From positions 1,364,001 through 1,428,000 of the forward strand of contig NZ_CP013420.1 in NCBI RefSeq assembly GCF_001718695.1: a DNA stretch of 64,000 nucleotides. Reading direction: 5' to 3'. This DNA comes from Burkholderia ubonensis. GTDB lineage: Bacteria; Pseudomonadota; Gammaproteobacteria; Burkholderiales; Burkholderiaceae. A program made the translations under genes and the position numbers. The first letter of the stretch is position 1. The number at the start of each line of letters is the position of its first letter. The notes under the pieces were generated by a model. It was not told the origin of the DNA, made no database searches, and saw only the letters and a list, made by a program, of their open reading frames with translations. Positions 37,015 through 45,692 of this stretch are shown piece by piece.

Positions 37015-37728
37015 TCAATGACGGCCGGCCGCGAGATACGCGAGCCAGTGGCGCTCCGCACGGCGAAACGCCGCGACGAGTGCGAACGATACCGCAAGAT
37101 AGATCAGCGCGGCGATGCCGAACGACTGGAACGCCATGTAGGTCGCGGAATTCGCGTCGCGCGCGACCTTCAGGATGTCCGGCACCGTCGCCGTGAACGC
37201 AACCGTCGTCGCATGCAGCATCAGGATCACCTCGTTGCTGTACAGCGGCAGCGCACGGCGCAGCGCCGACGGCAGGATCACGCGGCGGTACATCGTGAAC
37301 GGCGTCATCCCGTACGCGCGCGCCGCCTCGACCTCGCCATGCGGAATCGCGCGAATCGCGCCCGCGAAGATCTCGGTCGTGTACGCGCAGGTGTTCAGCG
37401 CGAACGCGAGAATCGCGCAGTTGAAGCCGCTCCTGAAGAACGCGTCGAGCAGCGAGTGCGAGCGCACGAACTCCAGGCTGTACATGCCCGTGTACATCAG
37501 CAGCAGCTGCACGTAGAGCGGCGTGCCGCGGAACACGTAGGTGTAGAAGCGCACCGGCATCGACACCCATTTCTTCTTCGACACCCGCGCGACCGCCAGC
37601 GGCACCGCGCAGACGAAGCCGAGCGAAATCGACGCGACGAGCAGCCACAGCGTCACCGCGAGGCCCGACAGGCGCTGGCCGTCCCAGTAAAGGAACGCCT
37701 GGCCAAATTCCTGGAGAATCTCGATCAT
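37015..37728 (-). CDS. aotM: Amino acid ABC transporter permease (HisM/AotM-like)
   Basis: A 237-residue permease with about five helices and the HisMQ family EAA loop (HGEVEAARAYGMTPFTMYRR, with LPSALRRALPLYSNEVI after it) that contacts the ATPase. Its ATG overlaps the stop of the preceding permease gene (ATGA). It pairs with that protein to form the channel for basic amino acids. Confidence 0.9.
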   Translation of the reverse strand: MIEILQEFGQAFLYWDGQRLSGLAVTLWLLVASISLGFVCAVPLAVARVSKKKWVSMPVRFYTYVFRGTPLYVQLLLMYTGMYSLEFVRSHSLLDAFFRSGFNCAILAFALNTCAYTTEIFAGAIRAIPHGEVEAARAYGMTPFTMYRRVILPSALRRALPLYSNEVILMLHATTVAFTATVPDILKVARDANSATYMAFQSFGIAALIYLAVSFALVAAFRRAERHWLAYLAAGRH

Positions 37729-38450
37729 AGTTCTGCGTGGCGCACGCCCATGGAATAACGCTTCTCGAGCTGCATCAGCACGAGGTTGGAAACGGTCGTG
37801 ATCGCGAGATAGATCAGCGCCGCGACGAGGATGAAGAAGAACATGTTGAACGTGCTCTTGCCCGCGTCCTGCGCCGCCTTCACGACGTCGGCGAGCCCGA
37901 TGATCGACACCAGCGCGGTCGCCTTCACGAGCACCTGCCAGTTGTTGCCGATGCCCGGCAGCGCGAAGCGCATCATCTGAGGAAACATGATCCGCGCGAA
38001 CACCCGCATCCCGCTCATCCCGTAGGCCGCGCCCGCCTCGAGCTGGCCGCGCGGCACCGACAGGAAGGCGCCGCGGAACGTCTCCGTGAAATACGCGCCG
38101 TAGATGAAGCCGAGCGTCAGCACGCCCGCGACGAACGGATCGATGTCGATCTGCTCCCAGCCGGCCAGGTCGGTCAGCTGGTTCAGCCAGATCTGGATGC
38201 TGTAGAACAGCAGCAGCATCAGGACGAGATCGGGCACCGAGCGGATCAGCGTCGTATAACCGGTCGCGAGCGAACGCAGCACCCGGTTGTGCGACAGCTT
38301 CGCCACCGCGCCGATCAGCCCGAGCACCACCGCGGTGGCGAGCGACAGCACCGACAGCTCGATCGTCTGCACGGTGCCCGCCCACAGGACGGGACCAAAG
38401 CCGTAAAGAAACACGCGCGTCTCCAGAACGTGAATGAAAGCCGGCACCAT
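37725..38450 (-). CDS. aotQ: Amino acid ABC transporter permease (HisQ/AotQ-like)
   Basis: A 241-residue permease of the HisMQ family, with the usual helices and the loop PRGQLEAGAAYGMSGMRVFA followed by PQMMRFALPGIGNNWQVLVK. The start at 38450 (MVPAFIHVLETR) is chosen because the in-frame extension to 38486 is basic and not conserved in type. It is the first gene of the transporter-regulator unit aotQ-aotM-aotP-argR. The binding protein gene is not here but beyond the ast operon. Confidence 0.9.
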   Translation of the reverse strand: MVPAFIHVLETRVFLYGFGPVLWAGTVQTIELSVLSLATAVVLGLIGAVAKLSHNRVLRSLATGYTTLIRSVPDLVLMLLLFYSIQIWLNQLTDLAGWEQIDIDPFVAGVLTLGFIYGAYFTETFRGAFLSVPRGQLEAGAAYGMSGMRVFARIMFPQMMRFALPGIGNNWQVLVKATALVSIIGLADVVKAAQDAGKSTFNMFFFILVAALIYLAITTVSNLVLMQLEKRYSMGVRHAEL

Positions 38451-38479
38451 TAACTGTCCGCGCCGGGCTGACGCGCATA

Positions 38480-38556
38480 GTCGCAAGCGAAAATAGTTGT
38501 CTCAAATTACTGCCCGCCCGGTTGCTGCGTCGCAACAATCCGCTTCACGATTCGCA
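38480..38556 (-). promoter_or_regulatory. Upstream region of aotQ with repeated TCGCAA motifs
   Basis: Between aotQ and the next terminator, TCGCAA recurs three times (about 38481, 38530 and 38552) in an otherwise AT-richer stretch. This resembles the TGTCGC half-site of Pseudomonas ArgR, but the spacing does not match the 21-base tandem arrangement. Treat as a candidate operator region only. Confidence 0.25.
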
Positions 38557-38585
38557 ATTGCGTGCTAGTTGCCTGTTTCGAAACG

Positions 38586-38636
38586 AAAAAGTCCGCTTCC
38601 GGACAGCCGGATGACAGGCCGGGAAGCGGACTTTTT
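38586..38636. terminator. Bidirectional intrinsic terminator
   Basis: AAAAAGTCCGCTTCC and GGAAGCGGACTTTTT (15 bases each) form a perfect stem with a structured loop of about 20 bases. T runs follow on both strands. On the minus strand it ends the lipoprotein gene that stops at 38717. Confidence 0.85.
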
Positions 38637-38716
38637 GCAATATTCCGGTCGCTTTTTCGATATCGCGACGGGGGCGGACGATTGGTGACGAAACGGTCGC
38701 GGACGGCGCGCCGCGG

Positions 38717-39274
38717 TCAGCGCCCTTTCAGGATGTCGGAGCGCGACGTCGTGTACACGCGCCCGTCCGGGCCGAAATGCACGTTGAAGAACGCGTCCTG
38801 GTTGACGCCGTCCTCGAGCCAGCGCCAGCTCCACACCGTTTCGGGCTTGAGCGGATACTGCGCGATCTCGCCCGGCTTGCCGAGCAGGCGCCGCACCTCG
38901 TCCTCGCTCATCCCGGGCTCCACCTTCGCGAAATTGGCCGCGGTCAGCACCTGCGTCGCACCCAGGTAGCGCCCGTTCGCGTCGATCTCGACGAACCAGG
39001 TCTGGTTGCCCATCGGGCCGCGCGGATACTCGAAGCGCTTCGAGCCGTCGGTGAACACGCGCTCGGTCTCCGGCGGACCCATCGTGCCGCGGATGTCGGC
39101 CTCGGTCGATTCGCCCGGCTTCAGGCCCTTCAGCAGCAATTGAGCCGGCTTGATCGCCTTGAAGAAGTCCCGGATGCGTTGCACGTTGAGCTCGCCTTGC
39201 TTGTCGTCGCACGCGGACAGCGCCAGCGCGGCAGCCAGCATGGCGACGGGGAACAGCCGGAAACGGAAAGTCAT
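38717..39274 (-). CDS. SmpA/OmlA (BamE-like) lipoprotein
   Basis: A 185-residue outer-membrane lipoprotein. MTFRFRLFPVAMLAAALALS is the signal and LSAC the lipobox, with lipidation at about residue 22. The mature protein has the SmpA/OmlA pattern twice: LLLKGLKPGESTEADIRGTM (about 47-66) and VEPGMSEDEVRRLLGKPGEI (about 118-137), each with the Gly-x-Pro turn. BamE itself has one such domain, so this is a two-repeat relative and may not be the Bam subunit. The start at 39274 is chosen to place the signal peptide; the extension to 39358 is basic and non-specific. Confidence 0.8.
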   Translation of the reverse strand: MTFRFRLFPVAMLAAALALSACDDKQGELNVQRIRDFFKAIKPAQLLLKGLKPGESTEADIRGTMGPPETERVFTDGSKRFEYPRGPMGNQTWFVEIDANGRYLGATQVLTAANFAKVEPGMSEDEVRRLLGKPGEIAQYPLKPETVWSWRWLEDGVNQDAFFNVHFGPDGRVYTTSRSDILKGR

Positions 39275-39362
39275 CGATGGAAATGCGCGTCGTAGAAAAC
39301 ACGCGGCAAGCATACCCGCGCGCCGCCAAAAGCGCGAGACGGGCGCGCGGCCCGTCACCCGT

Positions 39363-40407
39363 TCAATGGGTCGATTCGGTCTGACGCTCGCGCTCGCCGC
39401 GCAGCGGCTGCGCGACGCGCGCGGCGGCCGGGATCGCGGCGATCCGGCCGCGCGTGCGCACGAGCTCGGCGAGCTGCCAGGAGCCGAGCGCGAGGCAGCC
39501 GAACACGACCTCGCGGGCGCGTTTCACGAGCGCGAGCGACAGCGCCGTATCGCGGTCGACGCCGAACATCTGCGCGAGCAGCACGACGGTCGCCTCCTGC
39601 ACGCCGAGCCCGCCCGGCACCATGAACGCGGCGTGGCGCGCGGCCTGGGTCATCGCCTCGATCGCGAGCGCGCCGCCGATCGACACCGGATGGCCGAGCA
39701 GTTCGAGCGCCCAGTAGATCTCGAGCGCGCCGACCGCATAGCCGGCCAATTGCCAGAAGAATGCGCTGAACAGCAGGCCCGTGCGCGACATCAGCGCGTC
39801 GATGTCCCGCGTCGAGGCGCCGGCCGTCGACGCCCTGCAGCAGCCGGTGCGAATCGCCGAGCAGGCGGCCCGCGAAGCGCTCGATCGCATGGAAGATCCC
39901 GCCGCGCCGCATCAGCACGACGCCGAGCACCGGCAGCGGCAGCGACAGCAGCAGCGCGAGGCCGATCGTCCCGGCATCGACGTCGCGCGTCGTCGCGAGC
40001 AGCAGCACGAGGCCGAGCGCGGCGAACGCATACTGGACGACGATCGTCACGAGCACCTCGACGATCACCGACGCGGTCACGCGGCTCGCGTCCGGGGTCC
40101 GCCAGCGCACGAGGCGAATGCCGACGATCTCGCCGCCGATGCCGACCACCGGCAGCAGCCGGTTCACGGCCTCGCGGACGGTCGCGACCCACCACAGGAA
40201 CGGCAGCGAGCTGCGCTTGTCGAGCAGCAGGTGCCACGCATACGCGTCGAGCAGCAGCGGCAGCGCGTGGAACGGCACGAGCCACAGCAGCGCGAACCCG
40301 GCGCGCCCGATCATCTGCGTGACGTCGCCGACGCCGTCATGCAGCACCAGCGCGAGCAGGATCGCGATGCCGATCGGCCAGCCGAGCCATTTGATCCACT
40401 TGCTCAC
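39363..40407 (-). pseudogene. hpnL: HpnL-like membrane protein (LPG synthetase TM family), frameshifted
   Basis: A multi-helix membrane protein of the HpnL / lysylphosphatidylglycerol synthetase membrane-domain family, thought to act in hopanoid transport or placement. The N-terminal two thirds read from a GTG at 40407 (SKWIKWLGWPIGIAILLALV, then AVNRLLPVVGIGGEIVGIRL). Near 39800-39850 the frame changes, and the C-terminal third (DIDALMSRTGLLFSAFFWQL, then HAAFMVPGGLGVQEATVVLL, stop at 39363) lies in another frame. Both halves are typical, so the gene is complete in content but interrupted by one frame change in a GC-rich run. It follows hpnK without a stop between them in the visible frame. 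Confidence 0.8.
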
Positions 40408-41295
40408 GACGGCTGCGCTCCCGGTTGGCGCGCCGCGCGCGGCGCGCGCGGCGGGCGGCGGCGAGGTCTGGCCGAACACGTCGGCGAAACCGCCCGTCGC
40501 GACGCCCGCCGCCTTCAGCGCGGCGGCGACGCGCGGCGACAGCAGCGCGTCCAGCTCGTCGACGGGACGGTAGCCGGCCATCGTCGGCGTGATCGGGCCG
40601 TCGCCCGCCTCGGCCGGATGGCAATAGATCTCGCCGACGCCCGGCGGCAGGCTCGCGAGCGCATCGAGCAGCACCGCCTCGTCCATGCCGCCCGTGTGCT
40701 CGATGCCGACCACGTAGTCGTTGTGCGCAAGCCCCGCGCGGTCGAGCCGCGCGCGCACGAGCCCGATCCACGGCTTGAGCCACGCGGGCGCGGTCGTCTC
40801 GTACGGCAGCCGGACCGCGCGCAGCCCGTAGTCGCGGCCGATCTCGACGATCATCGACAGCACGGTCGGATGCAGATGGAAATGCTTGTGCGCGTTCACG
40901 TGGTCGAGCGGCAGGCCGCTCGCCGCGAACGCGTCGAACTGCGCGCGGATCTCGCGGCGCAGCTGCGCACGAACGTGCGGCAGGAAGAAGAAGCGGCAGC
41001 CGTCCTTCGCCATCGCGTCGCCGAACCGCCCGTCGGGGCCGACGAGCGCGGGGATCTCACGGGCGGGCAGCGTGGCCGGGCCGTCCGCGAGGACGAGATG
41101 CAGGCCGACCGCGAGCGACGGCAGCCGCCGCGCGCGCTCGATCGCATCGTGCGCAGCCGGCGCGGCGACCATCAGGCTCGCGGCGTTCAGCACGCCGTCG
41201 CGATGCGCGCGCTCGACCGCCGCGTTGACGCGCGGATGCAGCCCGAAGTCGTCCGCGGTGAAGATGAGCGCCCGCGCCGCCCGCTGCGTCGTCAC
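40404..41295 (-). CDS. hpnK: HpnK hopanoid deacetylase (ChbG family), 3' end out of frame
   Basis: About 296 codons of a ChbG/YdjC-like carbohydrate deacetylase. Metal-binding residues are visible in LIFTADDFGLHPRVN (Asp-Asp) and PLDHVNAHKHFHLHPTV (His-x3-His). In Burkholderia hopanoid synthesis HpnK removes the acetyl from the N-acetylglucosaminyl hopanoid made by HpnI. The frame runs through into hpnL without a stop. In a second frame a TGA at 40404-40406 would overlap the GTG start of hpnL by GTGA, the usual coupling, so a slip in the alternating GC run at about 40428-40460 probably created the apparent fusion. The start at 41295 lies 3 bases after hpnJ. Confidence 0.82.
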
Positions 41296-41298
41296 GAA

Positions 41299-42720
41299 TC
41301 AGGCCTCGTGCGCGCGCAGGAAACGGAAGAATTCGACGCCCTCGCGCAGACGGCGCTTCATCATGTCCCAGCTCGTCAGCATCTCGCGGACGATCTCCCA
41401 GATCTTCGACGGACGGAAGTAGAACTCGCGATAGAACTGCTCGAGGTGATGATAGATCTCGTCGCGCGACAGGTGCGGATAGCCGATCGCCGCGAGCTGC
41501 ACGCCTTCCTTGCTCACCAGGTTGATGGTCTTGTTCTCTTCCATCCAGCCGTTTTCGACGGCCTGCTTGTAGAGCGTCGTGCCCGGATAGGGCGCGGCGA
41601 GCGAAACCTGGATCGTGTGCGGATTGATTTCCTTCGCGTACTCGATCGTCTTCTTGATGGTTTCCTGGGTCTCGCCCGGCAGGCCGAGAATGAAGGTGCC
41701 GTGGATCTTGATGCCGAGCTTCTTGCAGTCCGCGCTGAAGCGGCGCGCGAAATCGGTGCGCACGCCCTTCTTGATGTTCACGAGGATCTGGTCGTCGCCG
41801 GATTCGAAGCCGACCAGCAGCAGGCGCAGGCCGTTTTCCTTCATGACCTTGAGCGACTTGTACGGCACGTTCGCCTTCGCGTTGCACGACCACGTCATGC
41901 CGAGCTTGCCCAAACCGATGGCGATGGCTTCGGCGCGCGGCAGGTCGTCGGTGAAGGTGTCGTCGTCGAACATCAGTTCCTTCACTTCCGGCATGTTGTC
42001 GCGGATCCACTTCGCTTCCGCGAGCACGTTCTCGACCGAGCGCGTGCGGTAGCGATGGCCGCTGACCGTCTGCGGCCACAGGCAGAACGTGCAGCGCGAC
42101 TTGCAGCCGCGGCCCGTGTAGATCGACACGTACGGGTAGTTCAGGTAGCCGATGAAGTAGTTGTCGATCTTCAGGTCGCGCTTGTAGACGGGTGCGACGA
42201 ACGGCAGTTCGTCCATGTTCTCGAGGATCGGACGTGCTTCGTTGTGCTCGATCGAGCCGTCCTTCGCGCGCCAGCTCAGGCCCTTGATCTCGGGGAACGG
42301 CTTGCCTTCGGCGATTTCCTTGCAGGTGAAGTCGAATTCCTCGCGGCATACGAAGTCGATTGCCTCGGTCGCCGTGAGCGAGTTGTGCGGATCGACCATC
42401 ACCTTCGCGCCCACCATGCCGACCAGCATCGACGGCTTCATCTTCTTGAGGTCCTGCGCGAACATCGCGTCGGTCGGGAACGACGGCGTGCTCGTGTGGA
42501 TGATCACGAGGTCGTAGTCGTTCGCGATCTTCAGCGTTTCCTCGACCGACAGGCCGTCGGCCGGCGCATCGACGACACGGCTGCCCGGCACGAGCGCGGC
42601 CGGCTGCGCGAGCCACGTCGGATACCAGAAGGAACGGATTTCACGCTTCGCCTGGTAGCGCGAGCCGGCACCACCGTCGAAGCCGTCGTACGAAGGGGCC
42701 TGCAAGAACAGGGTTTTCAT
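41299..42720 (-). CDS. hpnJ: HpnJ, radical SAM protein of hopanoid biosynthesis
   Basis: A 473-residue B12-binding-type radical SAM protein. The N-terminal half is a cobalamin-like fold (VIIHTSTPSFPTDAMFAQDL); the radical SAM cluster motif Cys-x3-Cys-x2-Cys is TGRGCKSRCTFCLWP at about residue 200. HpnJ acts after HpnI and HpnK, contracting the sugar ring to form the cyclitol ether head group of hopanoids. The start at 42720 is preferred because GGAG lies just upstream; the in-frame extension to 42759 is basic. It starts its own unit (an intrinsic terminator follows hpnI) and is followed 3 bases later by hpnK. Confidence 0.92.
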   Translation of the reverse strand: MKTLFLQAPSYDGFDGGAGSRYQAKREIRSFWYPTWLAQPAALVPGSRVVDAPADGLSVEETLKIANDYDLVIIHTSTPSFPTDAMFAQDLKKMKPSMLVGMVGAKVMVDPHNSLTATEAIDFVCREEFDFTCKEIAEGKPFPEIKGLSWRAKDGSIEHNEARPILENMDELPFVAPVYKRDLKIDNYFIGYLNYPYVSIYTGRGCKSRCTFCLWPQTVSGHRYRTRSVENVLAEAKWIRDNMPEVKELMFDDDTFTDDLPRAEAIAIGLGKLGMTWSCNAKANVPYKSLKVMKENGLRLLLVGFESGDDQILVNIKKGVRTDFARRFSADCKKLGIKIHGTFILGLPGETQETIKKTIEYAKEINPHTIQVSLAAPYPGTTLYKQAVENGWMEENKTINLVSKEGVQLAAIGYPHLSRDEIYHHLEQFYREFYFRPSKIWEIVREMLTSWDMMKRRLREGVEFFRFLRAHEA

Positions 42721-42768
42721 CAATGCTCCGGTAGCCTGCATAGTTCGAGTTCGTTTCAAGAATCTAGT

Positions 42769-42802
42769 AAAAAAACCGCGGGCCGCCCATCCGGGCGCCC
42801 GC
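42769..42802 (-). terminator. Terminator between hpnI and hpnJ
   Basis: GCGGGC-GCCC / GGGC-GGCCCGC hairpin with one bulge (42778-42802), followed on the minus strand by GG and seven T residues (42769-42775). It separates hpnI from hpnJ-hpnK-hpnL. Confidence 0.75.
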
Positions 42803-42837
42803 CTCTCGTCATGGTTGGTCAGCCTGCGCCGTGCCGT

Positions 42838-44018
42838 TCAGCGGCCGTCGCCGCCCTCCACGGCCGTCGCGCGCTCGCCGCCGACGACCGTCATCCTGGC
42901 GCCGCGCCACACGACCTGCGTGCCGAACGCCGCGACGAGCCACTCGAGCGCGAGCAGCGTGTCGCGCACCGCGATCAGCGGCAAATCGCGCCAGAACGCG
43001 CGCCAGCCGTCCTCGCCGCGCGCGTGCAGCACGAGCCGCCCGAACACGCCTGCCGCCGTCGCCGCGCGCCCGCCAGCGTGCCGGCGAACGTGCCGTCGAG
43101 ACGCAGCGCAAGCCCCGCGCCGATCGCGAGCCACGGCGCGGTGAACGTAATGAACAGGAACGCGAAACCGGCCGGGTTCAGCGACCGGATCGTGCGCAGC
43201 CAGCGCGTTTCGCGGTGCCAGAGCGGCCAGAACGCCGCCTCGATCACGTCGGTCGCGACTTCGACCTCCGACAGCACCGTGCGCCTCCCGAGGCGGCGCG
43301 GCAGCTCGGCGAGCCAGAAATCGTCGGCCAGTTCGTCCTTCAGCGCCTTGAAGCCGCCGATCTGGTCCAGCGTGTCGCGCGTCAGCGCGAGCGTCGCGCC
43401 GAAGCCGAAGCGGCTCGAGCGGCCGAGGTGCGTGATCCGCACCGACGGCGCGAACCACGCGTCGACGAACTGCGCGCCGATGCGGGTCCAGAACCCGCCG
43501 ACGCTGCGCGCATGATACAGGCAAGTGACGACGCCGACCGACGCATCGGCGAGCGGCGCCGTCACGCGCTCGAGATAATCCGGCTTCACCGCGATGTCGC
43601 TGTCGGCGATCACGATCCGCCCGTACTTCGCGCGCTCGGCAAGATTGATCAGGTTGCTGACCTTCAGGTTCTTGCCGTACACGCGCGCGTCGATCACAAG
43701 CGTGATGTCGCACTCCGGGTAGTTCGCGCGCAGCCGCTCGACGACCGCCACCGCCGGGTCCGCCGCCGACGCGACGCCGAACAGCACCTCGTAGCGCGGA
43801 TGGCGCTGCTCGCAGAACGTCGCGAGATTCTCGTACAGGTGCGGCTCCGCGCCGCACAGCGGCTTCAGCACGCTGACGGGCCCGAAGCCGTCGCGCACGG
43901 CCGCCGTGCGCGGCGTGCGCGGACGCGGCGCGAACGCCGCGACGAGCGCATACCCGGCCGCGGCCAGCGTGAACGCGACCAGCAGCCACTCGATGAGCGA
44001 TACGGCCGACGACGTCAT
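42838..44018 (-). pseudogene. hpnI: HpnI hopanoid glycosyltransferase, frameshifted
   Basis: A family 2 type glycosyltransferase (ceramide glucosyltransferase-like) that adds the sugar to bacteriohopanetetrol in this pathway. From ATG at 44018: a membrane helix (SLIEWLLVAFTLAAAGYALV), then VSVLKPLCGAEPHLYENLAT, the metal-binding aspartates in VIADSDIAVKPDYLERV, and the acceptor region LADDFWLAELPRRLGRRTVL (D1,D2,D3 and QxxRW-like). Near 43058-43082 the frame changes, and the rest (FGRLVLHARGEDGWRAFWRD to the stop at 42838) is in another frame. The slip lies in a GC-rich run of CGG/GCG units. Both parts look like one intact protein otherwise. Confidence 0.82.
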
Positions 44019-44644
44019 GCGCGCCGCCCTGCGGCGGCCATGCCGCAGCGGTGATCGAACGGGCGAGCAATGATGGATGATTCGATTGGGACGAACGCGG
44101 GCACGACCCGACTCCTTGTTCCGGCAGCGTCTGTATCAGGGGCACGCGATGCTCGAAGGCAGCGCTGCCCCGCTTGAGAGGCGCTCCTGCGCAACGCGCG
44201 GGCGAAACGCAGAAAATGCGAACGGCAACCGTGAGCGCGGGATGGACAATCGGCGGATTTTAACAGCCGGCGATACCCCGCGCTCGAACACGCCATGAAA
44301 CGGACTGATGCAAAACCGTCAAATCCGGACAGCGGACATTCTTCCGATGCAACCTCGTAAACCCTAGCGTAAGCGGTTTGCAGGCGTATTGCAGTCTCCA
44401 AATCTTGGCCTTTCGTGGTTTTTTGTGTCTGCGCACAAATTTGCACCCAATCTCCGTAAAATTTCGTAATTTCCCGATCATTACGTTGATTACGGAAACA
44501 TTCGATGCGTATGACCTGGGCGCCCCTGACGCCCGCAGGGGTATCGGCGCGTCGCCAGCGCGATCCGGAACCCTTTGGCAAAATCTTCCGCATCTGTTGC
44601 GTCCGCGCATCACCGCGCGCCCTCACGTTCGAAGGCCCCACCCG
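44019..44644. other. Intergenic region with a 44-bp palindrome
   Basis: About 626 bases between divergent hpnI and the LLM oxidoreductase. The left half is GC-rich; the right half (about 44300-44520) is clearly AT-richer. It contains an imperfect palindrome (44453-44496) with outer TCCGTA/TACGGA and inner CGTAAT-N9-ATTACG. No convincing protein gene is seen. I saw no FMN riboswitch pattern despite the flavin enzyme downstream. Confidence 0.6.
44453..44496. promoter_or_regulatory. Nested palindrome upstream of the LLM oxidoreductase gene
   Basis: CGTAAT-TTCCCGATC-ATTACG (44465-44485) is a perfect inner dyad. It is flanked by TCCGTA (44453-44458) and TACGGA (44491-44496), a second dyad, off by one base in symmetry. 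Placed about 150 bases before the next start codon, it looks like a regulator binding region. Confidence 0.4.
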
Positions 44645-45643
44645 ATGATTCCGTTTTCCGTACTCGATCTCGCCCCCATTCCGGCCGGCGCCGACGCCGC
44701 GCAGGCGTTCCGCAATACCCTCGACCTCGCGCAGCACGCCGAGCGCTGGGGCTACCACCGCTACTGGCTCGCCGAGCACCACAACATGCCCGGCATCGCG
44801 AGCGCGGCAACCGCCATCGTGATCGGCCACGTCGCCGGCGGCACGCGGACGATCCGCGTCGGCTCGGGCGGCATCATGCTGCCGAACCATTCGCCGCTCG
44901 TGATCGCCGAGCAGTTCGGCACGCTCGCGTCGCTGTACCCGGGCCGGATCGATCTCGGCCTCGGCCGCGCGCCCGGCACCGACCAGACCACGTCGCGCGC
45001 GCTGCGCCGCGACCTGCTCGGCAGCGCCGATGCGTTCCCCGACGACGTGGCCGAGCTGCTGCGCTACTTCGCCGAGCCGGCGGCGGGCCAGCGCGTGCGT
45101 GCGGTGCCCGGCGCGGGGCTCGACGTGCCGGTCTGGCTGCTCGGCTCGAGCCTGTTCAGCGCGCAGCTCGCCGCGATGCTCGGCCTGCCGTTCGCGTTCG
45201 CGTCACACTTCGCGCCGGACTACCTGATGCGAGCGCTCGAGCTCTATCGCGCGCAATACCGGCCGTCGGCCGCGTGGCCGAAACCGCATGCGATGGTCGG
45301 GGTGAACGTGTTCGCGGCGCAAACCGACGACGAGGCGCGACGCCTGTTCACGTCGCTGCAGCAGCAGTTCCTGAACCTGCGGCGCGGCACGCCGGGCAAG
45401 CTGCCGCCGCCCGTCGACGTGCTCGAGGCAACCGAGCTGGAGCTGGCGAGCGTCGCGCATTCGCTGTCGTTCGCCGCGGTCGGCTCGCGCGACACCGTGC
45501 GCGACAGGCTGCGCGAGCGGATCGCGCAGACCGGTGCGGACGAGCTGATCATCACCGCGCAGATCCACGATCACGCGGCGCGGCTGCGCTCGTTCGAGCT
45601 CGCCGCGCAGATTCGCGACGAGCTCGCGAGCGAGGCGCGCTAG
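44645..45643 (+). CDS. LLM class flavin-dependent oxidoreductase
   Basis: A 332-residue luciferase-like monooxygenase-fold protein, similar to the YhbW group. It starts [20 protein letters not shown] and has family marks [40 protein letters not shown] and [19 protein letters not shown], where flavin and substrate bind. These proteins use FMN or F420; FMN is more likely in this host. The substrate is unknown. The ATG at 44645 is the one where homology begins; longer frames reach into the AT-rich region. Confidence 0.9.
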   Translation: MIPFSVLDLAPIPAGADAAQAFRNTLDLAQHAERWGYHRYWLAEHHNMPGIASAATAIVIGHVAGGTRTIRVGSGGIMLPNHSPLVIAEQFGTLASLYPGRIDLGLGRAPGTDQTTSRALRRDLLGSADAFPDDVAELLRYFAEPAAGQRVRAVPGAGLDVPVWLLGSSLFSAQLAAMLGLPFAFASHFAPDYLMRALELYRAQYRPSAAWPKPHAMVGVNVFAAQTDDEARRLFTSLQQQFLNLRRGTPGKLPPPVDVLEATELELASVAHSLSFAAVGSRDTVRDRLRERIAQTGADELIITAQIHDHAARLRSFELAAQIRDELASEAR

Positions 45644-45692
45644 CGCAGCACGTCAGGCGGCACGTCTGCCGTCGCGCCGCGGGGCGTCCCCG

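Noticed and set aside
44300..44520. FMN riboswitch or tRNA in the AT-rich gap
   Set aside because: No conserved riboswitch core, no cloverleaf or TTCGA-type arm was found.
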